Shown piece by piece: positions 33,066 to 44,200 of a DNA stretch of 64,000 bases. Each line of letters begins with the position of its first letter. The stretch's first letter is position 1. The stretch is from assembly GCA_032718475.1 (NCBI GenBank), contig JAUCBJ010007173.1, positions 124,001 through 188,000 of the forward strand, written 5' to 3'. The stretch is from Nemertoderma westbladi. Taxonomy: Eukaryota > Xenacoelomorpha > Nemertodermatida > Nemertodermatidae. A program made the translations under genes and the position numbers. The notes beneath the pieces are model-generated. The model ran no database searches, was not told where the DNA came from, and was given only the letters and a program-made list of their open reading frames with translations.

Positions 33066-33640
33066 ATAATAAATATTACGCTACCCGTACAGAATACTCA
33101 AACAAATACAAACCAAAACGCTGGCAGACTACCACCAAGCCTAAATAAACTACCGTACGTGTAGATTCTGAAATAGTTAGTTAGTATGCGTTCTAACACG
33201 GTAGTACGACTTATTCTTTAAGAGGGGATTGACCTTACCGCTATGGCTGCCCCAACTTACTAACGGAGCTTTATCAGACAAACTCTACACACGCAGCAAT
33301 CTCTTCAGACCTAATAATAGCTAGACAACAATCCAGCCTACAAAATATCTGAGTAATAACTATTACGGTACCTGAACAGACCACACAAACAAACACAGGC
33401 TAAAACGCTGGCAGACTACGATCAAGCCTAAATAAACTACAGTATATGCAGATTCTGAAATAGTTAGTTAGTATGCGTTCTAACACGGTAGTACGACTTA
33501 TTCTTTAAGAGGGGATTGACCTTGCAGCATATGGCTGCCCCAACTTACTAACGGCACTCTATCAGACAAACTCTACACACGCCGTAATCTCTCCAAACTC
33601 AACAACAATCCGACAACAGTCTGGCCTACAATTATCTGAA
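33066..33640 (-). repeat. 287-bp tandem duplication in leader of B
   Basis: The block containing gctggcagacta at 33120 recurs at 33407 and stays similar to the segment ending in ctctacacacgc. Elements A and D have one copy, so the duplication arose within the lineage of B. Confidence 0.75.
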
Positions 33641-33812
33641 CAATCTGAGCAGACTTACACGTCTTCAGCTCAATATTAACTTACTAGGAAATAAAACCGA
33701 CAGAAATAAGTAAAATCTCAATAAAAAACCAGGGCGGCCGTCCCTGATTAAATACTAAGACCTACCAGTATACAATAATCAAAATCGAATAATACTAATG
33801 TACTTATACTGG

Positions 33813-33940
33813 AAGTACCGGTTAGGACAGTTGGGCCTACGGACCTACAGAAGTACCGGTTCTGGCAGTTGGACCTACGGACCTACAGCAGTACCGGTTC
33901 TGGCAGTTGGGCCTACTGACCTACAGAAGTACCGGTTCAG
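33813..33940. repeat. 38-bp minisatellite in leader of B
   Basis: Units begin agtaccggtt and contain cagttgg-cctac-gacctacag, in three near-identical copies and a partial fourth. Confidence 0.8.
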
Positions 33941-33966
33941 GTTTACCGGTCGACCGGTACTTTCAA

Positions 33967-33989
33967 CTTTATTGCTTACTGCAATAAAG
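33967..33989 (-). other. Leader hairpin of element B
   Basis: Arms CTTTATTGC and GCAATAAAG form a perfect 9-bp stem with a 5-base loop, 14 bases inside the 5' LTR edge. No TGG-starting primer site lies between it and the LTR. Confidence 0.6.
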
Positions 33990-34003
33990 TCAATGACTGT
34001 TAT

Positions 34004-35270
34004 TGTACGCGCTTTTGAAGACCTTTAGCAGTTTAACCTGCCAAAATTTATATGTCTTTTGATTTATAAATATACTTTAGAAGATGACAAATATTTAATA
34101 CCAATAAACACAACATTAGCAGAAGCCAGCCTAGTGCGCGTCCATTCACCCGCTGGATAATCCCGGGAGGCTGGATTCTGTCGGCTTAGATTATTATTGC
34201 AGTGAAGCTTACGGTATTGTATTATTCGATTGATCGTTAATAATTAATTTCTGACTAATATTATTCACTTTCGGGAAATATTAACAGTTCCTTTTAGGAC
34301 GTGGCGCTCTATCTAAGTAAACAGAGATATGACTTATACTAATCACAACGGTAAGTCGGTAAGGCTTATGATTCACGTATGAGGCGCATTCTTTAGGAAA
34401 TGCTTAGTTATCAGCCACAATCATGCACACTACCGGTAACGCACAATACTGCTCACTAATTTGCCGACCGTCAATGAATCTTATCATATATAAAGAGAAT
34501 AGCAACGGACTCATGTAGGGCTTATCAAATAGCATTAAATTCAATACACACCACAATAATATAAGTCGCAATCGCTATATATATAACCCGCCTCTCTAAC
34601 CTGTAGTGTATCAAGAAAATTGGGAAATTTGGGTTCTTTATAAATGTTCTCCAAATAATATTCAATCCACTGATACAAGATATGACAACAGTAAAACATT
34701 AAGACGGTAGGTTAAGATATGATATGCACTGGTATGGACCGATATGTGAGTTGTTATGAACCGTTATGCACTGAGTTGAACTGATAACAGTCATACGCTC
34801 TATAATTTAAGCCTACTAATGTTTTCTAGAGCCGGTGTTTCTGGCTTAGACAGCAATAACAACAAAGTATCAAGTAAAAAACTGTAAGACTGAACAATCC
34901 CAGTATGATAGGCTCAAAGCTCCACATCGACAGAGAGAATCGCTCTGATTGGCTGAAGCCAAACAAAGAACCATGCGTCCAATGGCTGTTTCCATTTAAG
35001 CAACCAGCTGCTAGATGTCGTAATCTGAATCATCACGGCTAAGCTGTGTAAAAGTATTTGCCGTATTGCGGGTTTTTTGCCTTACCATGTCCGCTAAAAC
35101 ACGTATATAGCAGAATGACTTTTATGTCCGTTAAAACACCTGTAACGGTACCTTGCGGGCGAGGGGAATATTTATACAGTTAGAGAACCTTTTTTAGAGT
35201 ATTCCAGCGCCTGGGGGGAAACTGGATTGCGAAGCAAAGGGGCCAGTTATATCCCACAGAAGCTTTTACA
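34004..35270 (-). repeat. 5' LTR of element B
   Basis: 1,267 bp, the partner of 23218-24484, with TSD aaaat immediately outside at 35271-35275. Confidence 0.95.
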
Positions 35271-35415
35271 AAAATACTTGAAAAATATCAATTCAAACAA
35301 CCTGGACTCATATAATCTACTTGGTTGTATTGGCCGAGACCTAGAATACGGTGAGACATTTATCAATACACATCCTGAGTTGCAAGAGGTCCTACGTTCG
35401 TATTTTATCTATTGA
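35271..35415 (+). pseudogene. ORF2 fragment of element C, right part
   Basis: The plus-strand frame reads NINSNNLDSYNL and ETFINTHPELQEV, matching ORF2 of A and B. It continues the frame of 23045-23217 once one copy of the aaaat duplication is discounted. The similarity to ORF2 stops near 35400, so the copy is truncated. Confidence 0.82.
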
Positions 35416-35945
35416 ATGGATTTTCAAAATTTCGTTCCAAGTTTGCACACAGCACTGAAAATTACAAGTTTGATACGCTTGGTTCAACTCGTATATATTC
35501 CATCGAAACCAGAACCCAAAAAAACCCCAATTGCGTAAAAAACAAGTTTCAAACAATCAATTTACAAAATTGACATATTTCAAAATTTGGTGCTGGCACC
35601 AAAATTTGGTGCTGGCACCAAAATTTGGTGCTGGCACCAAAATTTGGCACCCGCCGAAAAAAACATGTTTGAAATTTCTAAATCAATTTATATCCAATTT
35701 CATCCATATCCATCCAATTGCTAACACCAAAAAACCGGTGTAAATCAAAAATAGAGATGTTACAAATCATATTTAATGAAATGTAATTTTCAAAAAACCT
35801 GCCCCTTTCCCTCAATCGGGCGAAGGGTAGACGCGGACGAAGATCGCACCCAACCTTCAATTCCTGTGTATTAGTCTGGAAGTGTTGGATGTGTCTGCTA
35901 TATTGCACTGCACTGGCCAACGCGCAGTGTGACACCCACGTAGAT
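35416..35945. other. Unassigned sequence with a 19-bp tandem repeat
   Basis: No gene found. A 19-bp unit (aaaatttggtgctggcacc) stands in three perfect copies and a partial one at 35582-35650. Confidence 0.6.
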
Positions 35946-37382
35946 TGTAAAAGCTTTTGCGGACAAAATAATTCATTTAAATGCAAATCATGCAAATCTA
36001 TTAACGTATTTCATACTGTATTATTTCATACTTTCATATTATATCACATATCACCGCAATGCTGAATTCTGATACTGCAACACTGCTGTTGCGCCGCTAG
36101 CACCGTTTTTTACTGTTTTATACTGTTATTAGCTGTTGTTATATATTAATGGATGTTATATTTGGAGAATACTGTTGAATAATCGTTAAATCCCCCTTAA
36201 CTTTCTTAATTACTGAGGTAAGCAGAAGGGTGTATTGTGATGGGACCTGGGAGTTGGCAGTATATATATATGCGTCGCCGCGTCCCTAGTCTGCTGAGGT
36301 TGTTGTCTGGATATATATATAGTAGGCCGAAGGCCGTTCAAATAACTGAGTTTTACTGTCAGTGTTTTATAATCGCAGTAATCAATAATACAGTCTGAAT
36401 AAACAGTCTGACTATAATAGTACGGTAGTGACGACGGTTAAAACTGTTCCGGTCTCACAACTGCATAGGAACCAACTGAACCAGTAATCAATAACTACAA
36501 CGGTTATATTATCATTGACACATACTAAATTACATCTACACTACTGAGTGGCCTGAGTATCCAATAGATGCACTCTAATCACTCCCAATGTGCTCTGCCT
36601 CCCACCCACCATTGGCTTAACCTGATTAATTGTCACCTCGCCACTCCCTGTTGCCATTATCCATACGTGCTAGCCTTACTAGCCTGTTTGTCCCTCTGAG
36701 GTGGTTTGACCTCTCAACTCTCCCTGTGGCTTACGGCGTGTATCGCCTTAGTTGGTTGTGAGGTACATTATTATTGGTAATGTCACCTCGACAACTATAA
36801 TTTGCAAAATGCCACTAAACCCATTTTCGGTGGGTAGTGCAGGGAATTGAATCCGCTTACATGTATCAGTAGCAATTATGGCTCAATTTATAGTGGTCTG
36901 TATGAATTTAATGCTATTTCATAACCCCAACGTATGTGAGTTGCAATCCTCCTTATATATGACTAAAATCGGTGACAGTCGGCAAATCAGTGTGTGTTAG
37001 TGTGATTATTGGTACAGAAATTGAGTGTGAAGGTTAATAAAGCATTCCTAAAGAATGTGCCATTTTCGTTATCTCATTACCACTCGTTGTAATTAGTGTC
37101 AGTCATAACTCTGCGCGATACTTAAAGCGCCACACCCCAAATGAACTGTTAATATTTCCCTGAAAGTAAATATAGTTGTCGAAGATTATATAGTTAAGTG
37201 ATCAATTGAATAATACAAAGTAGCCTACTCCTCTCTCTGCAATAGAATCCAGTCTCCCACACCCGTGGGTCATACGCTGCGCTAGACTGGCTTCAACTGA
37301 TGTCAATTAGTACGCGCGATTATCAACTCAAAAGACACTTAAATTAGCAGGTTAAACTGTTAAAGGTCTAAAAGCGCGAACA
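35946..37382 (+). repeat. Solo LTR of the giant BEL/Pao family
   Basis: It begins TGTAAAAGCTTTTGCGGACA and ends AAAGCGCGAACA, the plus-orientation termini of the family. No polypurine tract precedes it and no leader follows it. Flanks are tagat and gagat, consistent with a 5-bp TSD with one mismatch. At 1,437 bp it is longer than the other LTRs. The extra length lies in the middle (36240-36880). Confidence 0.75.
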
Positions 37383-37866
37383 GAGATAATAACAAATATT
37401 ATGCATAATTATATCCCCTTTATGCATGATGATGCACTAGTGATACACCATGTCCTGGAATAGTGTCGTTATTCAGGTACCCCCCCCCCCCCCCCCCTCC
37501 CCCCAATTTTTATATTAAATTGTAATGAGATTGCATGTAATTTTAAACAGAGTTAGTTTCATCTCCCTCCTCGTTAGTGGCTGAGCCAGAATTTTTAATT
37601 TTGCTTTCATTAGTTAGCTACAAGCATTAAAAAGAGTGTCTCCGTCGAGATTGTACAACTTACACCGCAGTTATTTTTGAACCTTATCGTGATTTGTTGG
37701 CACTATTGGAAAGCTGACCGTGCAAGGATTCCAAATTTATTATGTAAAAATATTTGAATTTGGTACAGGAAATCTGTGAATGTGGCTAATTCAGTATAGC
37801 CATATTACAAAATATACGAAAATTATTCCGTCTGCCCATGCCTTTCACTTACGTATTCGAAGGTCC
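37383..37866. other. Unassigned sequence with a C-run
   Basis: No gene found. A run of about 18 C followed by T and C6 lies at about 37480-37504. Confidence 0.6.
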
Positions 37867-38200
37867 TCACCTGACTTTCGGATCCATGATCCCAGGTAAC
37901 AGCTCCACATCCACATGCTCAAGCATACCTTCCTTGGAGCTTATGCTCATCCGGTCAGAGACTTGCTGATGACTTTCAAAGTTAACTGTCAAAATTTTGG
38001 TCTTTTTAGAGTTAATAAAAATACCAACACTAGAAGCAGCATGTTCTAATGAGCTGAGGAGCCGTTGGGCTCCCTCTAGTGATTCTAAGAGTTCTCCTAA
38101 GTCATCAGCAAAGTCTATTTCAGTTAGGTACTCGGCATTATTTCCTCGACTTCTCAATTCAGTCAGCCTTTCTTCTGTTCAATATACTTCATCTCTAACT
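37867..38200 (-). pseudogene. Non-LTR (LINE) reverse transcriptase fragment
   Basis: The minus-strand reading YLTEIDFADDLGELLESLEG, followed by SVGIFINSKKTKIL, is the catalytic FADD box and following helix/strand of a non-LTR retrotransposon RT. Only about 100 codons remain. The clade cannot be set from this piece. It ends just before the fibrinogen-domain gene on the other strand. Confidence 0.7.
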
Positions 38201-38210
38201 AAATTATAAT

Positions 38211-39197
38211 ATGGCTCATGAAGGCTTCCATAGCAACATTCGATTGGATGAAATTTCAGCAGAGACCCTAGAAGGCACCTATGCCGTCATGTCGGATAAG
38301 GCAATCCCCAAACATACGTCACGGAGTTTGGTTGACAAAGATAAAGCAGTTACTGAGCGACGAGTTGTATCAATTAGGAGATGGTGGGTTGGGGTTGTTG
38401 GTGGGATGCTGGTGGCGTTGCTAGTGGGAGTGGCACTAGCAACATTGTATGTTTTGATGTCTAACAAGAACAAGGACAAAGTAGAAGAAATAAAAAACCA
38501 GATTGCAATTCAGAATAATAACGTCGAGGAAAGTAATGACGAGATAGTGAAAATGTGGTTGCATCTTCATCCTGTGTTGGTTTGTTTAAAAACCGAAGTA
38601 GATTCCATCGCCTTCGTCAGCCACATCAATGGAGTAAGTGGGGTCATTCGATGCGACAACACGATTCCTGGTGGACCATGGTTAGTAATACAGAGGCGTG
38701 TAGATGGGTCAGAAGATTTCTACCGAGATTGGGAGAGTTATATGTCTGGATTTGGGGATGCGAGGGGGGAGTTTTTCCTGGGCCTAGAAAATATATATGA
38801 ATTGACCAAACGTGATGTAGTTTTGAGAATCGATCTCTGGTTCAAAGGGCAACACAAGTTGGCTGAGTACCGAAACTTTCGTGTTGGAGATCCTCGGGAT
38901 AATTACAGGCTATACATATCTGGTTATAGTGGAACAGCCGGAGACTCAATACTTTCTGGAAATCCCGGTACATCGAATTATCTCGATGGATCCCTTTTCT
39001 CGACTCGTGACAGAGATAACGACGATATGCCCATTGGAAACTGCACCTCCAACTACAAAGGTGGTTGGTGGTATCGTGCCTGCACGCTCTCCAACCTAAA
39101 CGGAATCTACGGGGGGGAGATCCCCAATTTCTGGTACACATTCACGGACAGCTACGTACAGATGGATAAAATAGAGATGAAGATTAGAGATCAATGA
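38211..39197 (+). CDS. Type II transmembrane fibrinogen-related protein
   Basis: 328 codons. Residues 1-57 are a hydrophilic, presumably cytosolic N-terminus with SIRR just before the membrane. Residues 58-83 are one hydrophobic membrane segment (WWVGVVGG...LATLYVLM). Residues 84-120 are a short polar stalk. From about 125 to 328 lies a fibrinogen-related domain with LVIQRRVDGSEDFYRDW, GEFFLGLENIYELT, GYSGTAGDSI, STRDRDND (calcium-site-like) and KGGWWYRACTLSNLNGIYGG. Cysteines 125/148 and 278/291 fit the two usual disulphides, and Asn277 is a possible glycosylation site. The layout resembles FIBCD1-type receptors, which bind acetylated ligands. The ligand here is unknown. The frame is complete without introns, which may mean a retrocopy or a simple gene structure. 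It is the only clear non-transposon gene in the window. Confidence 0.85.
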   Translation: MAHEGFHSNIRLDEISAETLEGTYAVMSDKAIPKHTSRSLVDKDKAVTERRVVSIRRWWVGVVGGMLVALLVGVALATLYVLMSNKNKDKVEEIKNQIAIQNNNVEESNDEIVKMWLHLHPVLVCLKTEVDSIAFVSHINGVSGVIRCDNTIPGGPWLVIQRRVDGSEDFYRDWESYMSGFGDARGEFFLGLENIYELTKRDVVLRIDLWFKGQHKLAEYRNFRVGDPRDNYRLYISGYSGTAGDSILSGNPGTSNYLDGSLFSTRDRDNDDMPIGNCTSNYKGGWWYRACTLSNLNGIYGGEIPNFWYTFTDSYVQMDKIEMKIRDQ

Positions 39198-39269
39198 ATC
39201 TACAATCGATACTATATCATTCCGGTGTTTACATTCCGATTGTAATTTATACACAATTAATTTTTTTAA

Positions 39270-40563
39270 CACTAAAATTAATCATTCTTCCACTAAAATT
39301 AATCATTCTTCCACTAAAATTAATCATTCTTCCACTAAAATTAATCATTCTTCCACTAAAATTAATCATTCTTCCACTAAAATTAATCATTATTCCACTA
39401 AAATTAATCATTATTCCACTAAAATTAATCATTCTTCCACTAAAATTAATCATTCTTCCATTAAAAGTATTCATTCTTCCACTAAAATTAATCATTCTTC
39501 CACTAAAATTAATCATTCTTCCACTAAAATTAATCATTCTTTCACTAAAATTAATCATTCTTCCACTAAAATTAATCATTCTTCCACTAAAATTAATCAT
39601 TCTTCCACTAAAATTAATCATTCTTCCACTAAAATTAATCATTCTTTCACTAAAATTAATCATTCTTCCACTAAAAGTAATCATTCTTCCACTAAAATTA
39701 ATCATTCTTCCACTAAAATTAATCATTCTTCCACTAAAATTAATCATTCTTCCACTAAAATTAATCATTCTTCCACTACAATTAATCATTCTTCCACTAA
39801 AATTAATCATTCTTCCCCTAAAATTAATCATTATTCCACTAAAATTAATCATTCTTCCATTAAAAGTAATCATTCTTCCACTAAAATTAATCATTCTTCC
39901 ACTAAAATTAATCATTCTTTCACTAAAAGTAATCATTCTTCCACTAAAATTAATCATTCTTCCACTAAAATTAATCATTCTTCCACTAAAATTAATCATT
40001 CTTCCACTAAAATTAATCATTCTTCCTCTAAAATTAATCATTCTTCCACTAAAATTAATCATTCTTCCACTAAAATTAATCATTCTTCCACTAAAATTAA
40101 TCATTCTTCCACTAAAATTAATCATTCTTCCACTAAAATTAATCATTCTTCCACTAAAATTAATCATTCTTCCACTAAAATTAATCATTCTTCCACTAAA
40201 ATTAATTATTCTTCCACTAAAATTAATCTTTCTTTCACTAAAATTAATCATTCTTCCACTAAAAGTAATCATTCTTCCACTAAAATTAATCATTCTTCCA
40301 CTAAAATTAATCATTCTACCACTAAAATTAAACATTCTTCCACTAAAATTAATCATTCTTCCACTAAAATTAATCATTCTTCCACTAAAATTAATCATTC
40401 TTCCACTAAAATTAATCATTCTTCCCCTAAAATTAATCATTCTTCCACTAAAATTAATCATTCTTCCACTAAAATTAATCATTCTTCCACTAAAATTTAT
40501 CATTCTTCCACTAAAATTAATCATTCTTCCACTAAAATTAATCATTCATCCACTAAAATTTAT
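39270..40563. repeat. 21-bp satellite array, ~62 copies
   Basis: The consensus unit is attaatcattcttccactaaa with small variants, repeated about 62 times, starting about 70 bp after the stop of the fibrinogen-domain gene. Because 21 is a multiple of 3 and the unit lacks stops, long open frames appear on both strands (heptads LIILPLK and MINFSGR). These are repeat artefacts, not likely proteins. Confidence 0.95.
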
Positions 40564-40618
40564 TAATCATAACTATTTTTTTTGGCATTGGGATGCGAAG
40601 TACCGGTACATATTTTCT

Positions 40619-40915
40619 TGGTTATAAAAGCCTACCTCTGTAACCTGCACGTTTCCAATAAAAGGTAACAACATTGCTTATTATTTTGGTTATAAATGCA
40701 CCTCTGTAACCTGCTCCTTTCCCCCAATTGGTAGCAACATTGTTTATTGTTTTGGTTTTAAAAGCCTAGCTCTGTAACCAACTTTTTTTCCCACAATTGG
40801 TAACACTGTTTATTGTTCTGGTTATAAAAGCCCACCTCTGTAACCTGCTCCTCTCCCGCGAATTGGTAACAAAACTGTTTCTTGTTTTGGTTATAAAAGC
40901 CTACCTCTGTAACGA
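40619..40915. repeat. ~70-bp tandem repeat, five copies
   Basis: Units contain tggttataaaagcc-acctctgtaacctgc and a downstream attggtaac-a-tgttta segment, starting near 40619, 40693, 40752, 40819 and 40888, with moderate divergence. Confidence 0.8.
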
Positions 40916-40924
40916 ATTGATTTA

Positions 40925-41020
40925 ATTTCATGGAAAATGAATTAATTTTAGTCATAAGTGATTAATTTTAGTGATAAGTAATTAAATTTAGTGAAAATGA
41001 TTAAATTTAGTGATAAAAAT
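40925..41020. repeat. Diverged inverted copies of the 21-bp unit core
   Basis: Four short units containing attaattttagt(g/c)ataag or close variants are the reverse complement of the array core cactaaaattaat. They lie between the repeat block and the CsRn1-type element. Confidence 0.55.
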
Positions 41021-41051
41021 GTAGCTAGTAGCTAGTTTTTGCTATTTATAC

Positions 41052-41210
41052 TGTGGGGGATGTAAATGCCACATATAAATAACTAACGTACTTGTGAGCT
41101 ATTTTATTATTGTTAAACATTGTTGTGTTTTATATGTTCTAGAATACGTAATACTCAAGGAAACGAGTTAAGTGTCCGAACGATAGGTAAGCCATCGAGT
41201 GGACGCTACA
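41052..41210 (-). repeat. 3' LTR of CsRn1-type element
   Basis: 159 bp, differing from 45416-45574 at two positions (cttg/ctag and aagcc/atgcc). Confidence 0.93.
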
Positions 41211-41222
41211 TCACTCCCCCCC
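41211..41222 (-). other. Polypurine tract of CsRn1-type element
   Basis: The minus strand reads GGGGGGGAGTGA directly before the 3' LTR. Confidence 0.65.
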
Positions 41223-41285
41223 AGTGAGGGCACGAAAGTTTATGTTCATTGATGTGTTCTAGTTGAGAATTAACAGTGAGTCGAG

Positions 41286-44200
41286 TTACAAGATCAAACG
41301 AGTTGGAGGTTTACTTAATCTTCCACTTCTGGTTCGGCACATGGGGGGTATGTACGACATGGGGTCGGGTTCTGGTTCCAATGAGTAGTCAACAAGAGGA
41401 GGTGATCCCATCGCTTGTGTTGTAGAAGTGCGCATTGTTGTTGGTGATGCTCGTTGTGTTGTGGATGGAACCAATCGTTGGGTTGTCGTGCTTGCGCAAC
41501 CAGTGTCAGTGTATGCAGTTTTTAACCGGTCTATAGATACGTTTACAGCTTTACCATTGCAGTCTATTGTGTAATGCTTGGCGTTGACCCCAAGAATGCG
41601 GTGGGGGCCAGTGTAGGGTTGCTGAAGTGGGTTTTTGTGGCTGTCGACTCGTATATAAACAAAACCAGTTGATGCTAAGTTCTCTGGAACTGATGCTGCA
41701 CGTTGGCCGTGGTAATTAGTTGGGGGAGGCTTTGCTAAGCGCATGGCATCTTGTAGACCGCTTAAGAAACTTGGTTGGAGGTCTGAGTTCCTATCAGTCT
41801 TGAAGAATTCACCTGGAATGTGTAGGGAAGTCCCATATACTAAATCAGCTGGAGAACAGTCTGCGTCTTCCTTCCAGGCTGTGCGGATGCCGAGCATAAC
41901 CATGGGTAGGTGGTCCATCCAGTTGGGTCCTGTCATGCGCGCCTTAAGTGACGCCTTTAGTTGACGGTGAAATCGTTCAACCATACCGTTGGCTTGTGGG
42001 TGATATGCGATAGTGTTGTTGGCTGATACTCCCAAGAGACGTTGTAACTCGGCCCAAAGGTGTGATGTGAACTGTGGGCCTCTGTCGGATGTGAGGTCCC
42101 CTGGGATACCGAACCGTGCCACCCATGTGCGTAGAAAGCCACGAATGCAAGTTTCAGTTGTGGAGTCTGGAATTGGAATAGCTTCTGGCCACCTGGTATA
42201 GCGATCTACTATTGTAAACAGGTAGCACATTTTCTCAGAGATGGGAAGGGGCCCCACAAGGTCTACATGAAGAGATCCAAAGCGCCGTTCCGGTGGGGGG
42301 CGGGATTCTAAGGGGGTGTGTATGTGTTGGCTGACCTTAGAGACTTGACACGGGTGACAGGAGCGACACCAGTTGCGGATATCTGATTTCATCCCATGCC
42401 AAACAAATTGTTTCGCTATTGCACGGTATGTGGGACGGTAACCAGTGTGAGAAAAGCCATGGATAGCCTCAAATATTCGTTTTGTCCAATTGGCAGGTAT
42501 GACTGATCTGGCCTTTCCAGTGGCAGTGTCACATAAGATAGAGTACCCATTATAGGCAAGGTCTTCGAGATTGGGTGAAGTGACAGCAGTGCTTGTGCGA
42601 TAAGCTTCGATTTCTTTGGATGTAGCCTGGTCTGAAGCCAACTGTGCGTATTCGATTGTAGGAGTTAGAATAGCTGACACTGTTGTACCTGATCTGGTGT
42701 TGGGCTCATTGGACTCAACTGGGGCACGTGATAGTGTGTTTGCTACGACATTGGAGGTTCCCTTAATGTGTTGGACATCTGTAGTGAACTCGGCAATGAA
42801 GGAAAGGTGGCGAGTTTGGCGGGGGGTGCGATCGGCGGTGCCAGTCATTGCAGCAACTAAGGGCTTATGGTCTGTAAACAATGTAAATTGCCGTCCTTCG
42901 ATATAGTTCCGGAAATGTTTGATTCCTAAGTAGGCAGCAAGCAGTTCCCTGTCGAAGGCAGAGTACTTCTTCTCAGCATTGGTTAGCTTCTTAGAAAAGA
43001 AGGCCAATGGGCGCCAAACATTGTTATCGAGCTGATCTAGTGAACCACCTACTGCCATGTCCGAGGCATCAACGGATATCGAATACTTAAAGCTAGGATT
43101 GGGATGGTGTAGCATAGCTGCATTGGCAAGGGCAGATTTAGCTTCCTCGAATGATGATTGACATGCTTCAGTCCAGATAATGGGTCTGCCTTTCCCTTTA
43201 GTTGCATTGTAAAGTGGGTGGAGGCGGGCAGCGAGGTTGGGCATAAACCGGTGGTAATAATTGATCATGCCTAAGAATCTTTGCAGCTGATGTTTGTCAA
43301 CGGGTACAGGGAAATTAGTAACAGCTTCAACACGTTCAGGTAGGGGGGTGATGCCAGTTGAAGTGACTTTATGGCCCAGGAAGGTGAGCTCATTGACACC
43401 GAATACACATTTGGGGCGCTGGATGACCATGCCGTTGCGGGACAGTGCCGAGAAAACCTCTCTCAAGTGAGAAGCATGTTCAGTGCGGTTGCTACTAGCT
43501 ACCAGGATGTCATCCACATATATGAATATACATGGAATCCCTCGAAGGATGGTATCCATCAGCCGTTGAAACGATTGAGCCGCATTCTTCAGACCAAAGG
43601 GCATTCGAAGAAATTCCCACAAGCCAAATGGGGTGATAATGGCTGTCTTACAAATATCGGCTTCAGTCATAGGGATTTGATGGTAGCCTTTCGCCAAGTC
43701 AATCTTTGAGAATATAGTTTTCCCATTCAGATTGGTGTTGAAGTCACCGATATGTGGTATCGGGTATTTGTCATCTTTTGTGGCTGCATTGAGGCGTCGG
43801 TAATCACCACATGGGCGCCAACCACCATCAGGTTTGGGTACAACATGTAGTGGTGTGGCCCAAGCAGAATTGCTGCGACGGATGATTCCCAAGTCTTCCA
43901 TTTTCTTAAATTCAGCTTGGGCTACCTCCAGCTGGTCGGCATGAAGACGTCTCGCGTGGGCGAAAATGGGTGGGCCATTAGTGGGGAGGTGGTGTTCAAC
44001 ACCATGTAAGTTTGGAGCAGAGGCATGGAAACGTGGGATTAGGAGTTCAGGGAACTCATCGAGGATGGAAGCGAGGTTGACATCATCCTCTCTGGGTTTA
44101 TGGAGCCCATTGATGTTTCCTATCACTGATGTTGATCCTGCCGGTATTGTAGCGTATGTCTCTAGGTCAATTAAACGCCGATTGGCCATATCGATGGCCA

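Larger units (their letters stand above)
31750..34003 (-). other. Leader of element B
   Basis: 2.25 kb without a credible gene. It contains the accggtat-type tandem units (about 31890-32125), a 287-bp tandem duplication (about 33066-33640), a 38-bp minisatellite of three units plus a partial one (33813-33940) and the palindrome TACCGGTCGACCGGTA near 33945. It is longer than the leader of A mainly because of the 287-bp duplication and the minisatellite. Confidence 0.7.
23218..35270 (-). mobile_element. Element B: deleted giant BEL/Pao element, recent insertion
   Basis: It is 12,053 bp, bounded by 1,267 bp LTRs of equal length and a perfect 5-bp TSD aaaat (23213-23217 and 35271-35275). I found only two substitutions between the LTRs (near 23690/34477 and 24127/34913). 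Relative to A it lacks RT, most of RNase H, nearly all integrase and about 860 codons of ORF2. It keeps the leader, gag, protease, pol-ORF2 spacer, the ends of ORF2 and both LTRs. Such a copy cannot make its own enzymes, so it was most likely copied by enzymes from a complete relative. Confidence 0.93.

Noticed and set aside
33813-33940. CRISPR-like array in the 38-bp repeats
   Set aside because: Units are contiguous without spacers, in a eukaryotic retrotransposon leader.
35946-37382. This LTR as the 3' LTR of element C
   Set aside because: The ORF2 similarity of C ends 530 bp earlier, no polypurine tract precedes the LTR, and its flanks look like its own TSD.
39194-40627. Very long open frames (477 and 432 codons) of heptad repeats on both strands
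   Set aside because: They arise from a 21-bp satellite without stop codons and show no conserved start, domain or codon-level constraint.
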